DNA from: Dehalococcoidia bacterium
Lineage (GTDB): Bacteria; Chloroflexota; Dehalococcoidia; Tepidiformales; Tepidiformaceae
Assembly: GCA_022826585.1 (NCBI GenBank)
Contig: JAJDUR010000059.1
Span: forward strand, 1 to 35,526
DNA: 35,526 nucleotides
Direction of reading: 5' to 3'
Position 1 is the first letter of the stretch. Each line of letters begins with the position of its first letter. This document shows positions 25,008-33,348 of this stretch, in pieces. The notes under the pieces were generated by a model, which had not been told where the DNA came from, made no database searches, and saw only the letters and a list, made by a program, of their open reading frames with translations. The translations under genes and the position numbers were made by a program.

Positions 25008-25841
25008 CTAGATGGGGTGGGCGGTGAGGAACTGGACGCCGCGGGCGAGGACCTCGCCGGTGAAGACGGCGCCCATGCAGATGTAAAGGAGGCCGGTGGC
25101 GCTCTGCATCGAGCGAATCTGGGCGGTGCGGAGGGCGAGGACGGCGAGGACGAAGGCGAAGAGGAGGCCGACGCCGATTCGGAACCAGAAGAGGGGGTTG
25201 GCGAGGAGGCCGCCGTCGACGGGGTTGGCGGGGGTGGGGGTGATGCGCTCGGGAATGGCGGCGTTGATAGCGAGCAGCACCACCTGCAGGACGATGGCGC
25301 CAATCAGGATCCAGGCGAGCTCGCGCAGGGGGCGGCCGGGAAGGGAGCCCTCGGTGAGGTACCAGTGCCCCCACGTCATCGAGGTGGAGACGGCGCCCAT
25401 CGCGACAGTGCCGGCGAGAAGGGCGAGGAACACACCCGCGTACCCCCAGACGGGCGGGGCGAGCATGCCCGCGAGGAAGGCCACGCAGATGACGCCGACG
25501 ACGGAGCCGCCGATGGCGACGATGCGCCCGACGGGATCCCAGCCCATGAAGACCATGAAGGCGTAGAACGCGGACGTTCCGGCCACGACGAGCAGGAGGT
25601 CCTGCATCGGTCCGTACCAGTCCGGGTCGATCAGGTAGCCGTCGACGTCCGGCGCGACGTTGAGGGAGACGGCGAGCCAGTAGGCGAGCCCGGCGACGAT
25701 GGCGGCCAGGGCGGTCATCGTGAGGACAAAGCCGCGGGTGACGCCGCCGCGCAGGTCGGCGGCAAGCGTGACCCAGAGGCTGCCGATGGCGAGCTCGATG
25801 AGGATGATGAGGAGCGTGTAGGGAAGCGCCTCGGCGTTCAC
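25008..25841 (-). CDS. Unknown multi-pass membrane protein
   Basis: 277 residues with about eight membrane helices, among them LPYTLLIILIELAIGSLWVTL, GFVLTMTALAAIVAGLAYWL, DLLLVVAGTSAFYAFMVFMGW and LAWILIGAIVLQVVLLAINAA. Between helices four to six lies the unusual stretch SMTWGHWYLTEGSLPGRPL; the His/Trp/Tyr cluster could be a ligand or cofactor site. I cannot place the family. It begins with GTG; TACACT lies seven bases upstream, so it is probably leaderless. It diverges from the fused SDR gene and lies 52 bases before the HD gene on its own strand. Confidence 0.7.
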   Translation of the reverse strand: MNAEALPYTLLIILIELAIGSLWVTLAADLRGGVTRGFVLTMTALAAIVAGLAYWLAVSLNVAPDVDGYLIDPDWYGPMQDLLLVVAGTSAFYAFMVFMGWDPVGRIVAIGGSVVGVICVAFLAGMLAPPVWGYAGVFLALLAGTVAMGAVSTSMTWGHWYLTEGSLPGRPLRELAWILIGAIVLQVVLLAINAAIPERITPTPANPVDGGLLANPLFWFRIGVGLLFAFVLAVLALRTAQIRSMQSATGLLYICMGAVFTGEVLARGVQFLTAHPI

Positions 25842-25854
25842 GGCAGCGAGTGTA
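25842..25854 (-). promoter_or_regulatory. Leaderless-type -10 element of the membrane protein at 25008
   Basis: Minus-strand TACACT (25849-25854), seven bases, then GTG. No Shine-Dalgarno. Confidence 0.5.
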
Positions 25855-25946
25855 TCAGCGCCTCCCTATGGGGCCCGCCGGGGAGCCTTTCCCCGGTTCC
25901 CTGCGCGCATTGCCGCGGCTTCGCTATCCTCCGGGCGGAGGCGAGC

Positions 25947-27683
25947 GTGAACGAACAGGTTGTGCTGATTACCGGGGCATCGCGCGGGTTCGGGGGCGAG
26001 GCGGCTCGCCGCATCGCGGCGCGGGGCAACACGGTGATCGCGACGATGCGGAACCCGGAGCGAGACGGCCCGGCGATCGCGGCGGGGCTCGAGGACCGCA
26101 TCGCGACCAGGCGGCTGGACGTGACCGACGTGGAGGGCGTGGAGCGGGTGGTGGGGGCGACGCTCGCACAGCACGGGCGCATCGACGTGCTCATCAACAA
26201 CGCGGGCTACGGGCTGTACGGGCCGATCGAAGAGGTATCGGAGGAACAGGTGTGGCGGCAGGTCGACACGAACGTGCTGGGCCAGTGGCGGCTGGCGAAG
26301 GCGGTGCTGCCGTCCATGCGCGCGCGGGGGGCGGGGAAGATCGTGAACGTGAGCTCGCTGGCGGGGCGGGTGCCGGGGGCGTGGCTGGGGATGTACGCGG
26401 CGGTCAAGCATGCGGTCGAGGGAATGTCGGAGGCGCTGCGGTTCGAGGTGGGGCATGCGGGGGTGCAGGTCTGCATCCTGGAGCCGGGGATGTACGTGAG
26501 CGACTGGCAGACGGGGAGCCTGGACGTGGCGGCGCCGCAGCTGGAGGGGCGGAGCGCCTACCAGAAGACGGTCGAGCAGGCGCTGGCGAACTTCCGGGCG
26601 CGGGCGAAAACGCGGCCGGCTTCGGGGTCTGTCGGGGTAGCGATGGCGGACATGGTCGAGCTGGAGCAGCCGCTGCCGATGCGCTGGCCGGTGGGGGAGG
26701 ACAGCACACACCTGATCGAGTCGCGCTTGGGGACGACGGAAGCGGGGTGGGAGGCGCTGCGGCTCGCGAGGACGCTTCGGACGTGGCGGCGGCCGGGGGA
26801 GCAGGGCGGCAGGGAGCGGGACTGGGGCGGGGAGAGCGTCGTGCTGATTACGGGAGCGTCGCGGGGATTCGGGGCGGCGGCGGCGCGGGAGTGCGCGGCG
26901 CGAGGGAGCCTCGTGGCGGCGACGATGCGGAACCCGGAACGGGACGGGGCGGCGGTGCGGGAGGGGTTCGAGGAGCGCATCGAGACGTTCGCGCTGGACG
27001 TGACCGATGCGGAGTCGGTCAGGGCGGCGGTAGCGGCGGTGCGGGGGCGGTTCGGGCGAGTCGACGTGCTGGTGAACAACGCCGGGTACGGGCTCTACGG
27101 GCCCCTGGAGGACCTCAGCGAGGAGGAGAGCCGGCGACAGCTCGACACGAACCTGCTGGGGCAGTGGCGGATGCAACAGGCGGTGCTGCCGCTGATGCGG
27201 GAGCAGGGATGGGGGAAGGTCGTGAACGTGAGCTCGCTCTCCGGGCAGGTGCCGCGGGCGACGCGGGGGATGTACGCGGCCTCAAAGTTCGCCGTGGAGG
27301 CGATGTCGGAAGCGCTGGCGGACGAGGTGGCGCCGTTCGGGGTGCAGGTGACGATCCTGCAGCCGGGGCAATACCGGAGCGACTGGCAGACGAGCAGCCT
27401 CGACGTGTGCGCGGTGGTGCGCGAGGGGCGCAGCGCCTACCAGCCGGGCGTGGAGCGCAAGCTCGCGGAGTTCCGGGCGGTGGCGACGACGAGACCGGGA
27501 TCGGACGCGGTGGGCATGGCGATCGCCGACGCCGTCCAGCTGCAGCAGCGGCTGCCGGTGCGGTGGCAGCTGGGGGAGGACGCCCTGCGCCTGATTCCGG
27601 CGCGACGGGCGACTCCCGACGACATCTGGGAACGGGAGCGCCGCGCCGAGGGCTGGGGCTTCACCATGGACGACATGGCGTAG
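25947..27683 (+). CDS. Tandem fused short-chain dehydrogenase/reductase (two SDR domains)
   Basis: 578 residues carrying two complete classical SDR domains in one frame. Domain 1: TGASRGFG at 9-16, NNAGYGLYGP, and YAAVK (Tyr150, Lys154). Domain 2: TGASRGFG near 302, NNAGYGLYGP, and YAASK (Tyr443, Lys447). The upstream Ser of each active site is in NVSSL. Both halves look able to bind NAD(P)H and act. A charged linker (GEQGGRERDWGGES) joins them, and each ends with a matching LPMRWPVGED/LPVRWQLGED stretch. The start is GTG 25947 after GGAGG; a TATCCT lies further upstream. The substrate is unknown. The halves are clear paralogues, so a duplication with loss of the intervening stop is the simplest origin. 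Confidence 0.9.
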   Translation: MNEQVVLITGASRGFGGEAARRIAARGNTVIATMRNPERDGPAIAAGLEDRIATRRLDVTDVEGVERVVGATLAQHGRIDVLINNAGYGLYGPIEEVSEEQVWRQVDTNVLGQWRLAKAVLPSMRARGAGKIVNVSSLAGRVPGAWLGMYAAVKHAVEGMSEALRFEVGHAGVQVCILEPGMYVSDWQTGSLDVAAPQLEGRSAYQKTVEQALANFRARAKTRPASGSVGVAMADMVELEQPLPMRWPVGEDSTHLIESRLGTTEAGWEALRLARTLRTWRRPGEQGGRERDWGGESVVLITGASRGFGAAAARECAARGSLVAATMRNPERDGAAVREGFEERIETFALDVTDAESVRAAVAAVRGRFGRVDVLVNNAGYGLYGPLEDLSEEESRRQLDTNLLGQWRMQQAVLPLMREQGWGKVVNVSSLSGQVPRATRGMYAASKFAVEAMSEALADEVAPFGVQVTILQPGQYRSDWQTSSLDVCAVVREGRSAYQPGVERKLAEFRAVATTRPGSDAVGMAIADAVQLQQRLPVRWQLGEDALRLIPARRATPDDIWERERRAEGWGFTMDDMA

Positions 27684-27686
27684 CCG

Positions 27687-29009
27687 CTAGCGGGCGACGA
27701 TGCGATAGATCCCGTCCCCGTCGAAGGTGATGACGTAGAGCTCGCCGTCCGCATCCTCGGCGAAGGAGACGACAAGGACGGGCTCTCCCTCCCAGAGGAC
27801 CATGGGGGCGACGAAGCCGCCGGCCGCGGCGGTCTCGGCGTGGATGGCCCAGATGCGTTCGCTGCAGAAGTCGCTGTAGAGGTACCACCCGTAGAGGAAG
27901 GGGATGGCCTCGCCCCGGTAGACGTGGCCGCCGGTGATGGAGCAGCCCTGATCGTGACTGTATTCCCAGGCCGGAAGGACGAGCCCGGTACGGTCGCAGC
28001 CCGTTTCCGGAAGGAAGCAGCGTGAGCCCTCCATGATGTTCCAGCCGTAGTTCCCACCGGCCTCGATGATGCTGATCTCCTCGACGCGGTTCTGGCCGAC
28101 ATCTCCGGCCCAGAGGAGGCCCGTCTCGCGGTCGAAGCTCATGCGCCAGGGGTTCCGCAGGCCGTAGGCCCAGATTTCGGGAAGGGCGCCGCCCTCTTCG
28201 AGGAAGGGGTTGTCGGGCGGAATGGCATAGGGGCGGTCGGCGGAGGCGTTGCGAACGTCGATGCGGATGATGGCGCCGAGGTGCGTTCCGAGGTCCTGCC
28301 CGTGACCGTAGGGATCGTTGGCGGCGCCACCGTCTCCAAGGCCGAGGTAGAGCATGCCGTCGGGACCGAAGAGGACGGTGCCACCGTTGTGGTTGGCGAA
28401 CGGCTGGCGGACCCGGAGGAGAACGAGCTCGCTCTCGGGGTCGAGAGCCAGGGTCTGGCCCACACCGGTCGTCTCGAAGCGGGAGAGACGCGTCCTGCCC
28501 GGTTCTTCGGACGGGCTGTAGTGGGCGTAGACGTAACCGTTGGCACCGAATTCGGGATCGAGGGCGATCGACAGGAGGCCTTCCTCGCCGCAGCAGACGG
28601 TGGCCTCGCGGTGGTCGAGGACGGTGCGGGGTTCGTCATAGGGGCCGTCACGGGGGACGGAGAGCACCTCTCCCGCCTGCAGGACGATGAGGAAGAGGTC
28701 GTGCTCCGGTACCTCGATCAAGGCGATGGGGCGCTCCAACTCGGGAAGCCCGGGGAAGGCAGGAACGAGGACGACAGCAGGCCCGGATGGGGTGGGCTCG
28801 GATGACTCCGGGGAAGCGCGATCGTCGTCGGCCCGTGGGGTGGGTGAGGGGGCGGGAGAGGCAGTGGGGCTCTCGCGAATGCTGGTCGCGGTCGCCGTGG
28901 GGCTGACCGCGAGCGGGCGGCTGTCGTCAGAACCACCGCAGGCGATGGGGAGGAGGCCGGCGAGGAGGCACGCGGCGAGCAGAAGGAGGCGCCGCGGGCC
29001 GGGGCTCAC
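27687..29009 (-). CDS. PQQ-dependent sugar dehydrogenase-like lipoprotein
   Basis: 440 residues. A short signal ends at IAC-GG (Cys24), suggesting a lipoprotein, although Pro at -3 is unusual. A Ser/Pro/Thr linker to about residue 75 leads into a six-bladed propeller typical of soluble glucose/aldose-sugar dehydrogenases: EEGLLSIALDPEFGANGYVYAHYS, NHNGGTVLFGPDGMLYLGLGDGG, IWAYGLRNPWRMSFDRETGLLWAGDVGQN and GGHVYRG. Relatives oxidise sugars with PQQ outside the cell; CCGEEG, a vicinal-cysteine pair also found in relatives, is present. The start is GTG 29009, and its GTGA overlaps the aminotransferase stop, so translation is coupled. Confidence 0.88.
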   Translation of the reverse strand: MSPGPRRLLLLAACLLAGLLPIACGGSDDSRPLAVSPTATATSIRESPTASPAPSPTPRADDDRASPESSEPTPSGPAVVLVPAFPGLPELERPIALIEVPEHDLFLIVLQAGEVLSVPRDGPYDEPRTVLDHREATVCCGEEGLLSIALDPEFGANGYVYAHYSPSEEPGRTRLSRFETTGVGQTLALDPESELVLLRVRQPFANHNGGTVLFGPDGMLYLGLGDGGAANDPYGHGQDLGTHLGAIIRIDVRNASADRPYAIPPDNPFLEEGGALPEIWAYGLRNPWRMSFDRETGLLWAGDVGQNRVEEISIIEAGGNYGWNIMEGSRCFLPETGCDRTGLVLPAWEYSHDQGCSITGGHVYRGEAIPFLYGWYLYSDFCSERIWAIHAETAAAGGFVAPMVLWEGEPVLVVSFAEDADGELYVITFDGDGIYRIVAR

Positions 29010-30181
29010 GGGTCGAGGCGCTGGGCGGCGACGTCCAGGGCGGTGCCGACGTCGGCGGCGAAGCCGTGCTCGCCAAGGAGACGGCCGAGGGAGGCGAGGA
29101 AGAAGAGGACGTTGCCGGCGGTGGACGACTCGCCCATGAGGCCGACTCGCCAGACGCGGCCACGCAGGTCGCCGATTCCGCCTCCGACCTCGATGCCGAA
29201 GCGGTTCAGCAGGGCGCCCCGTACGGCCCCATCGTCGACGCCTTCGGGGATGCGCACGGTGGTGAGGACGGGGAGGCGGTGCTCGGCATCGGCGTGGAGG
29301 GTGAGGCCCATCGCCTCAAGGCCCGCCTGGAGGGCGCGGCCGTTCGTCTCGTGTCGCTGCCAGCGGGCTTCGAGCCCTTCCTCGAGGACGAGGGCGAGGG
29401 CGCGGTGGAGGGCGTAGGTCATGGAGATGGGGGAGGTGTGGTGGTAGGCGCGGCGGCTGTCCCAGTAGGCCTCGAGCAGGCCGAGGTCGAGGTACCAGCT
29501 GTTGGAGGGCGCCTCGCGGGCCTGGACGGCGCTCCAGGCGGCGGGGGAGAGGGTGACGGGGGAGGCGCCGGGGGGCGCGGAGAGGCACTTCTGCGTACCG
29601 GAATAGGCGACGTCGACGCCCCACTCGTCGATCTCGACGGGCACGCCGCCGAGGGAGGTGACGCAGTCCAGCAGCAGGAGGGCGCCGTGCTCCTTACAGA
29701 GCGCGGAGATGGCCTCGACGGGCTGGCGGACGCCGGTGGAGGTCTCGGCGTGGACGACGGCGACAAGCTTGGTGGGCCCGGCGCGAAGCTCGCGCTCGAT
29801 GGCCTCGGGCGGGATGGGAGAGCCCCAGGGGGCGGTCACGACGGTGACCTCGGCGCCGGTGCGGGCGGCCATCTGCGAGATGCGATCGCCGAAGTAGCCG
29901 CAGATGCCGATGATGGCGCGGTCGCCGGGCTGGAGGAGGTTCATCACGGCCGCCTCCATGCCGCTGGTGCCGGTGCCGGGCGTGGCGAGCGTCACCTCGT
30001 TCCCGGTGCGGAACACCTGCCGCATCATCTGCTGGCACTCGTCCATGATGCGGATGAACTCGGGGTCGAGGTGGCCGAGGAGGGGGAGGCCCATGGCGGC
30101 CAGCACGCTCGTATCGGCGCCGCTGGGGCCGGGGCCCATGAGGACGCGCTTGGGGGGATCAAGGGAAGGAATCTCGGTCAT
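29006..30181 (-). CDS. Class V aminotransferase (alanine-glyoxylate/serine-pyruvate type)
   Basis: 391 residues. The N-terminus has LMGPGPSGADTSVLAAMGLPLLGHLDPEF, typical of the class V AGXT branch. PLP-site features: TPGTGTSGMEAAVMNLL, HAETSTGVRQP, LLLDCVTSLGGVPVEIDEWGVDV, and SGTQKCLSAPPG with the PLP lysine. It would transfer amino groups between alanine or serine and glyoxylate. TAGCAT lies six bases before the ATG and no Shine-Dalgarno is present. Its stop overlaps the start of the sugar dehydrogenase gene; the link in function is not obvious. Confidence 0.92.
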   Translation of the reverse strand: MTEIPSLDPPKRVLMGPGPSGADTSVLAAMGLPLLGHLDPEFIRIMDECQQMMRQVFRTGNEVTLATPGTGTSGMEAAVMNLLQPGDRAIIGICGYFGDRISQMAARTGAEVTVVTAPWGSPIPPEAIERELRAGPTKLVAVVHAETSTGVRQPVEAISALCKEHGALLLLDCVTSLGGVPVEIDEWGVDVAYSGTQKCLSAPPGASPVTLSPAAWSAVQAREAPSNSWYLDLGLLEAYWDSRRAYHHTSPISMTYALHRALALVLEEGLEARWQRHETNGRALQAGLEAMGLTLHADAEHRLPVLTTVRIPEGVDDGAVRGALLNRFGIEVGGGIGDLRGRVWRVGLMGESSTAGNVLFFLASLGRLLGEHGFAADVGTALDVAAQRLDP

Positions 30182-30193
30182 GGGCCCATGCTA
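30182..30193 (-). promoter_or_regulatory. Leaderless-type -10 element of the aminotransferase
   Basis: Minus-strand TAGCAT (30188-30193), six bases, ATG. No Shine-Dalgarno. Confidence 0.5.
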
Positions 30194-30220
30194 ACGGCTG
30201 GGCCTTTTACGGAACCGCCC

Positions 30221-30258
30221 AGGGGCCCTTGCTCACGCTAGGGGCCCTCGCTCACGGC
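30221..30258. repeat. 19-bp imperfect tandem duplication over the RodZ-like stop codon
   Basis: AGGGGCCCTTGCTCACGCT at 30221-30239 is followed directly by AGGGGCCCTCGCTCACGGC at 30240-30258, with 16 of 19 bases identical. The second copy encodes the last residues (AVSEGP) of the RodZ-like protein; the stop codon lies at the junction. Confidence 0.6.
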
Positions 30259-31014
30259 AATGAAGACGCCCCGACCCGGCTCCAGCTCGACGCCCGCACT
30301 GGGCGCCTGCTCGAAGACCGTGCCGCGGGGGTACTGCTCGTTGCGACCGGTGACGACGGTGACCTCGAAGCCGGCCTCTTCGACGGCGAGGATGGCGACG
30401 TCCTCGGGCTGGCCGATGACGTCGGGAACGACGCCATGCTCGACATCGAGGCCGCTGCTGGTCTCGACGTCCTCGCTCTCGGGCGCGGCGGTGACGGTGG
30501 GGGCGGGCGTGAGGGGTTCTTCACTCGCCTCGCCACCGACGTTGGCGATGAGGATGGCGGCCACGATGACGAGGGCCGTGACGCCCACCGCCACGGCCAC
30601 GATGACGCCGGTGCGGGCGAAGGAGAACGGCCCCGCGCCGAGGCGTCGCGCGGGAATGGCGACGCCGATATCGACGCCGATCATGGGTTCGTTGGGGACA
30701 CGCGAGCCGAAGAGAGCGGAGGGTCCGCGCCCGGAGCGCCGCTCCCCGTTCGATGGACCGGCGGCAGGGCTGCTCGTGGAAGGCGCTTCTTCGGGGAAGC
30801 GGGCGAGGAGGCGGGCGGTGTCGAGGCCGAGGTACTGGGAATACGAACGGAGGAAGCCGCGGGCATAGACGGGCGCGGGGATGATGTCGAAGCGCTCGTC
30901 CTCGAGTGCCTGGAGGTAGCGGCGGGAGATGCGGGTGTCGCGCTCGGCGTCTTCGAGGTTGAGGCCGCGCTCCTCGCGAGCCTGGATCAGCCGCTCACCG
31001 ATGCCGAGGCTCAT
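30238..31014 (-). CDS. RodZ-like HTH protein with C-terminal PASTA domain
   Basis: 258 residues. The first 73 hold the RodZ-type helix-turn-helix (IGERLIQAREERGLNLEDAERDTRISRRYLQALE and FLRSYSQYLGLD), the part that binds MreB in model bacteria. A low-complexity region follows, a membrane helix near 132-158 (GVIVAVAVGVTALVIVAAILIA), and a PASTA domain from about 193 (VVPDVIGQPEDVAILAVEEAGFEVTVV). PASTA domains usually sense peptidoglycan or muropeptides. This joins a cell-shape cytoplasmic module to an external wall-binding one; RodZ more often ends in DUF4115. It is minus-strand, downstream of dapA with 89 bases between. Confidence 0.85.
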   Translation of the reverse strand: MSLGIGERLIQAREERGLNLEDAERDTRISRRYLQALEDERFDIIPAPVYARGFLRSYSQYLGLDTARLLARFPEEAPSTSSPAAGPSNGERRSGRGPSALFGSRVPNEPMIGVDIGVAIPARRLGAGPFSFARTGVIVAVAVGVTALVIVAAILIANVGGEASEEPLTPAPTVTAAPESEDVETSSGLDVEHGVVPDVIGQPEDVAILAVEEAGFEVTVVTGRNEQYPRGTVFEQAPSAGVELEPGRGVFIAVSEGP

Positions 31015-31103
31015 GGCCTACTCCCGGAGGAGGACGGTACCACCCCGCCCCGAGGGAGCCAAACATCGCGGTGGGCCCGGTTCGGAGCAACCAGAGCCGG
31101 GGC

Positions 31104-31997
31104 TCAGCTGGCGGGGAGGGCGTCGAGCTGGTGGCGCTTCACCTCGGCCATCACCTTCGCGCCGACGGCGTCGTCGGGCTCGACGACGGGGAGGCGGGGC
31201 GGGCCGATATCGACGCCGAGCTGGCGGAGCACGTAGCGGATCGTGCTGGGGCTGCCGTTGAGGAAGCAGGCGTCGGTGAGGGGCACGAGGGGGCGGTGAA
31301 TCTCGGCGGCGGCGGCGAGGTTGCCGGCGAGCACATGGTCGAGCATGGCGCGCTGGCGCCCGGCGACGATGTGGGCGGTGACGCTGATGGCGCCGTACGC
31401 GCCCATGTTCCAGAGGTGGAAGTTGTCGTTGTCGTTGCCGCTCCAGATGCGGAAGTCGGGCTTCGCCTCGATCACGCGGGCGGTGGCGTGGAGGTCGCCG
31501 TTGGCCTCCTTGTTCCCGACGATGTTGGGGATCTCGGAGAGCTGAAGGAGGGTATCGACGGTGAGGTTGACGCCGGTGCGGCCGGGCACGTTGTAGACGA
31601 TGACGGGGAGGCTGGTGCTCTCCGCGATGCGGCGGAAGTGCTCGATGATGCCGGCCTGGGGGGGACGGATGTAGTAGGGAGCGACCGCGAGGATGGCGTC
31701 CGCGCCGGCGGCTTCGGCGCGCTTCGCCAGCTTGATGGAGTGGTGGGTGTCGTTGGTGCCGGCGCCGGCGACGACGGTGCCGCCTTCCCCGAGCTCCTGC
31801 TTGGTCTCCTCCCAGAGGCGGGCCTTCTCGTCGTCGCTGAGGAGGGGGGACTCGCCCGTCGTGCCGGTGACGACTACGCCCTCGTTGCCGGCGCGGACGA
31901 GGGAGGCGGCGAGGCGGCGGGCGAGGGCGTAGTCGACCTCGCCCCCGGCGGAATAGGGGGTGACCATGGCAGTGAGCAGGCGACCAATGGTGGACAT
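31104..31997 (-). CDS. dapA: 4-hydroxy-tetrahydrodipicolinate synthase
   Basis: 297 residues, normal DapA length. Key motifs: VVVTGTTGESPLLSDDEK (pyruvate-carboxylate loop), VIVYNVPGRTGVNL with the catalytic Tyr, and IVGNKEANGDL with the Schiff-base Lys (family usual: IVGIKEASGD). It condenses pyruvate with aspartate semialdehyde in the lysine and diaminopimelate path, which also feeds peptidoglycan. DapA-like aldolases for other substrates exist, so the name is probable, not certain. GGAGC lies about seven bases before the ATG. Nearby rodZ-PASTA and the amidase agree with a cell wall containing diaminopimelate or lysine. Confidence 0.88.
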   Translation of the reverse strand: MSTIGRLLTAMVTPYSAGGEVDYALARRLAASLVRAGNEGVVVTGTTGESPLLSDDEKARLWEETKQELGEGGTVVAGAGTNDTHHSIKLAKRAEAAGADAILAVAPYYIRPPQAGIIEHFRRIAESTSLPVIVYNVPGRTGVNLTVDTLLQLSEIPNIVGNKEANGDLHATARVIEAKPDFRIWSGNDNDNFHLWNMGAYGAISVTAHIVAGRQRAMLDHVLAGNLAAAAEIHRPLVPLTDACFLNGSPSTIRYVLRQLGVDIGPPRLPVVEPDDAVGAKVMAEVKRHQLDALPAS

Positions 31998-32073
31998 GAT
32001 GCGCTCCGAAAACGTGGGCGCTCAGTCTATCTCTATCGGGGGTGGAGCGGCACCGCCGGCGGGGCGGGCGGCC

Positions 32074-33282
32074 CTAGAAGCGGAGGGGGAGCTGGCCCCA
32101 CGAGCGGAAGTGCTTGCTGAGAAAGCGCCACTGGCGCTCGTCGCCGTAGTGGGAGCCGGCCTCGCGGCCGTAGAGGCGGTCGGGCGGACCCGCGAGCCTC
32201 TGGTAGCGGAAGCGGGCGACTTCCTGGCCGTCCTCCAGCATGAAGGGCACGTCGTGGGCGCGAACCTCGAGGACGGCGGGGAGGCCGGAGGGGACGGCGG
32301 CGCCGAAACCGGGATCGAAGAAGCCGGCGTAGTGCGTGCGCAGCTCGCCGCTGGTGGCGTCGAAGGGGACCATCTCGGCGGCAAGCTCGGGGGGGATGGC
32401 GATCTGCTCGCGCGAGCGGAGGAGGTAGAACTCCTCGGGCTCGAGCACGAGCTGGTTGGCGGGCCAGATGGGCTCCCAGAACTCGCGCGGGTCGTGGTCA
32501 CGGCGGGCAAGGTCAAGGAGCCCGCTGTTGTTCCGCTTCGCCTTGAAGCCGACGGGCAGGACCGCCTCCTCCACACCGACCCCCGGGTCGTCGGGCGACT
32601 GGCGAAGCTGGATGGAGAGAGTCTCGGAAGCCGACGGGGGAAGCGGGGGCGGTTCGGCGCTGCCGGAGGGATCCTCAACGATGAAGCGCAGCTGGTTGAG
32701 GGCCGTACCAGCGTGGACCTTGACGAGGAAGGATCGGGAGAACACCTCGAGCCAGAGCGCGCCCTCGTAGCCGGGAGCGATGTCGTCGAAGCGGTGGGAG
32801 TAGTCGGTCACGACGCGAGTGAAGATGTCGACCCGTCCCGTGGAGCTCTTGGGGTTGGTGAAAGCGCGGACGTTTCGCGGGAGCCGCAGGCCCTCCATGA
32901 GGGGAATCAGGTAGGGGCGCTTCGGCTCGAGGATGCCGCCGGAGCGAATATCGATGCCCTTGTCGATCTGCAGGTCGCCCAGGCGATCCTTCACGGTCTG
33001 GTCGCCGGGGAGGAAGCTGGAGCCGATGCGGTAGGCGGTAGGGCCGAGGAGGAGGTCGAGGCTGGCGGGCTGGAAGCCGCTCTCGGGAATCTCGACGGCG
33101 GAGGTGGTGAGAATGCCAAGGCGCTCCGCTTCCCGCAGCCCCTGGCGGGGGACGACGCCGGGGGGCAGGTCCCAGGCTTCGGGCCAGACGGGGGCCGAGG
33201 GCGGCGGCGGACGCCAGGGGGCGGCGGCCTGCTCACCGTCGGCGCGTTCGACTTCCTGGGCCACGTCCGCTACCTCAGACAT
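32074..33282 (-). CDS. dcd: Double-domain dCTP deaminase
   Basis: 402 residues, about twice the bacterial Dcd length. Two dUTPase/dCTP-deaminase-like units are seen: one with PASLDLLLGPTAYRIGSSF and AFTNPKSSTGRVDIFTRVVTD, the second with LEPEEFYLLRSREQIAIPPELAAEM, THYAGFFDPGF and a C-terminal W-x-LPLRF. NPKSSTGR matches the nucleotide-binding and catalytic segment of dCTP deaminases. It would convert dCTP to dUTP for thymidylate synthesis. The first 45 residues are Pro/Ala-rich and unlike the family. TAAACT lies eight bases before the ATG. Similar two-unit forms occur in alphaproteobacteria, which may hint at transfer. Confidence 0.85.
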   Translation of the reverse strand: MSEVADVAQEVERADGEQAAAPWRPPPPSAPVWPEAWDLPPGVVPRQGLREAERLGILTTSAVEIPESGFQPASLDLLLGPTAYRIGSSFLPGDQTVKDRLGDLQIDKGIDIRSGGILEPKRPYLIPLMEGLRLPRNVRAFTNPKSSTGRVDIFTRVVTDYSHRFDDIAPGYEGALWLEVFSRSFLVKVHAGTALNQLRFIVEDPSGSAEPPPLPPSASETLSIQLRQSPDDPGVGVEEAVLPVGFKAKRNNSGLLDLARRDHDPREFWEPIWPANQLVLEPEEFYLLRSREQIAIPPELAAEMVPFDATSGELRTHYAGFFDPGFGAAVPSGLPAVLEVRAHDVPFMLEDGQEVARFRYQRLAGPPDRLYGREAGSHYGDERQWRFLSKHFRSWGQLPLRF

Positions 33283-33296
33283 GCCGGGCGAGTTTA
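33283..33296 (-). promoter_or_regulatory. -10 element close to the dcd start
   Basis: Minus-strand TAAACT (33291-33296), eight bases before the ATG. Confidence 0.35.
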
Positions 33297-33348
33297 AGGC
33301 CGCGCCCGGCGATAACTCTCCGGCAGGGGTGCAGATGTCGCCGCTCGT

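Noticed and set aside
24867-25946. 360-codon upstream extension of the SDR fusion
   Set aside because: It is antisense to the membrane-protein gene; the SDR fold begins right at GTG 25947 after GGAGG.
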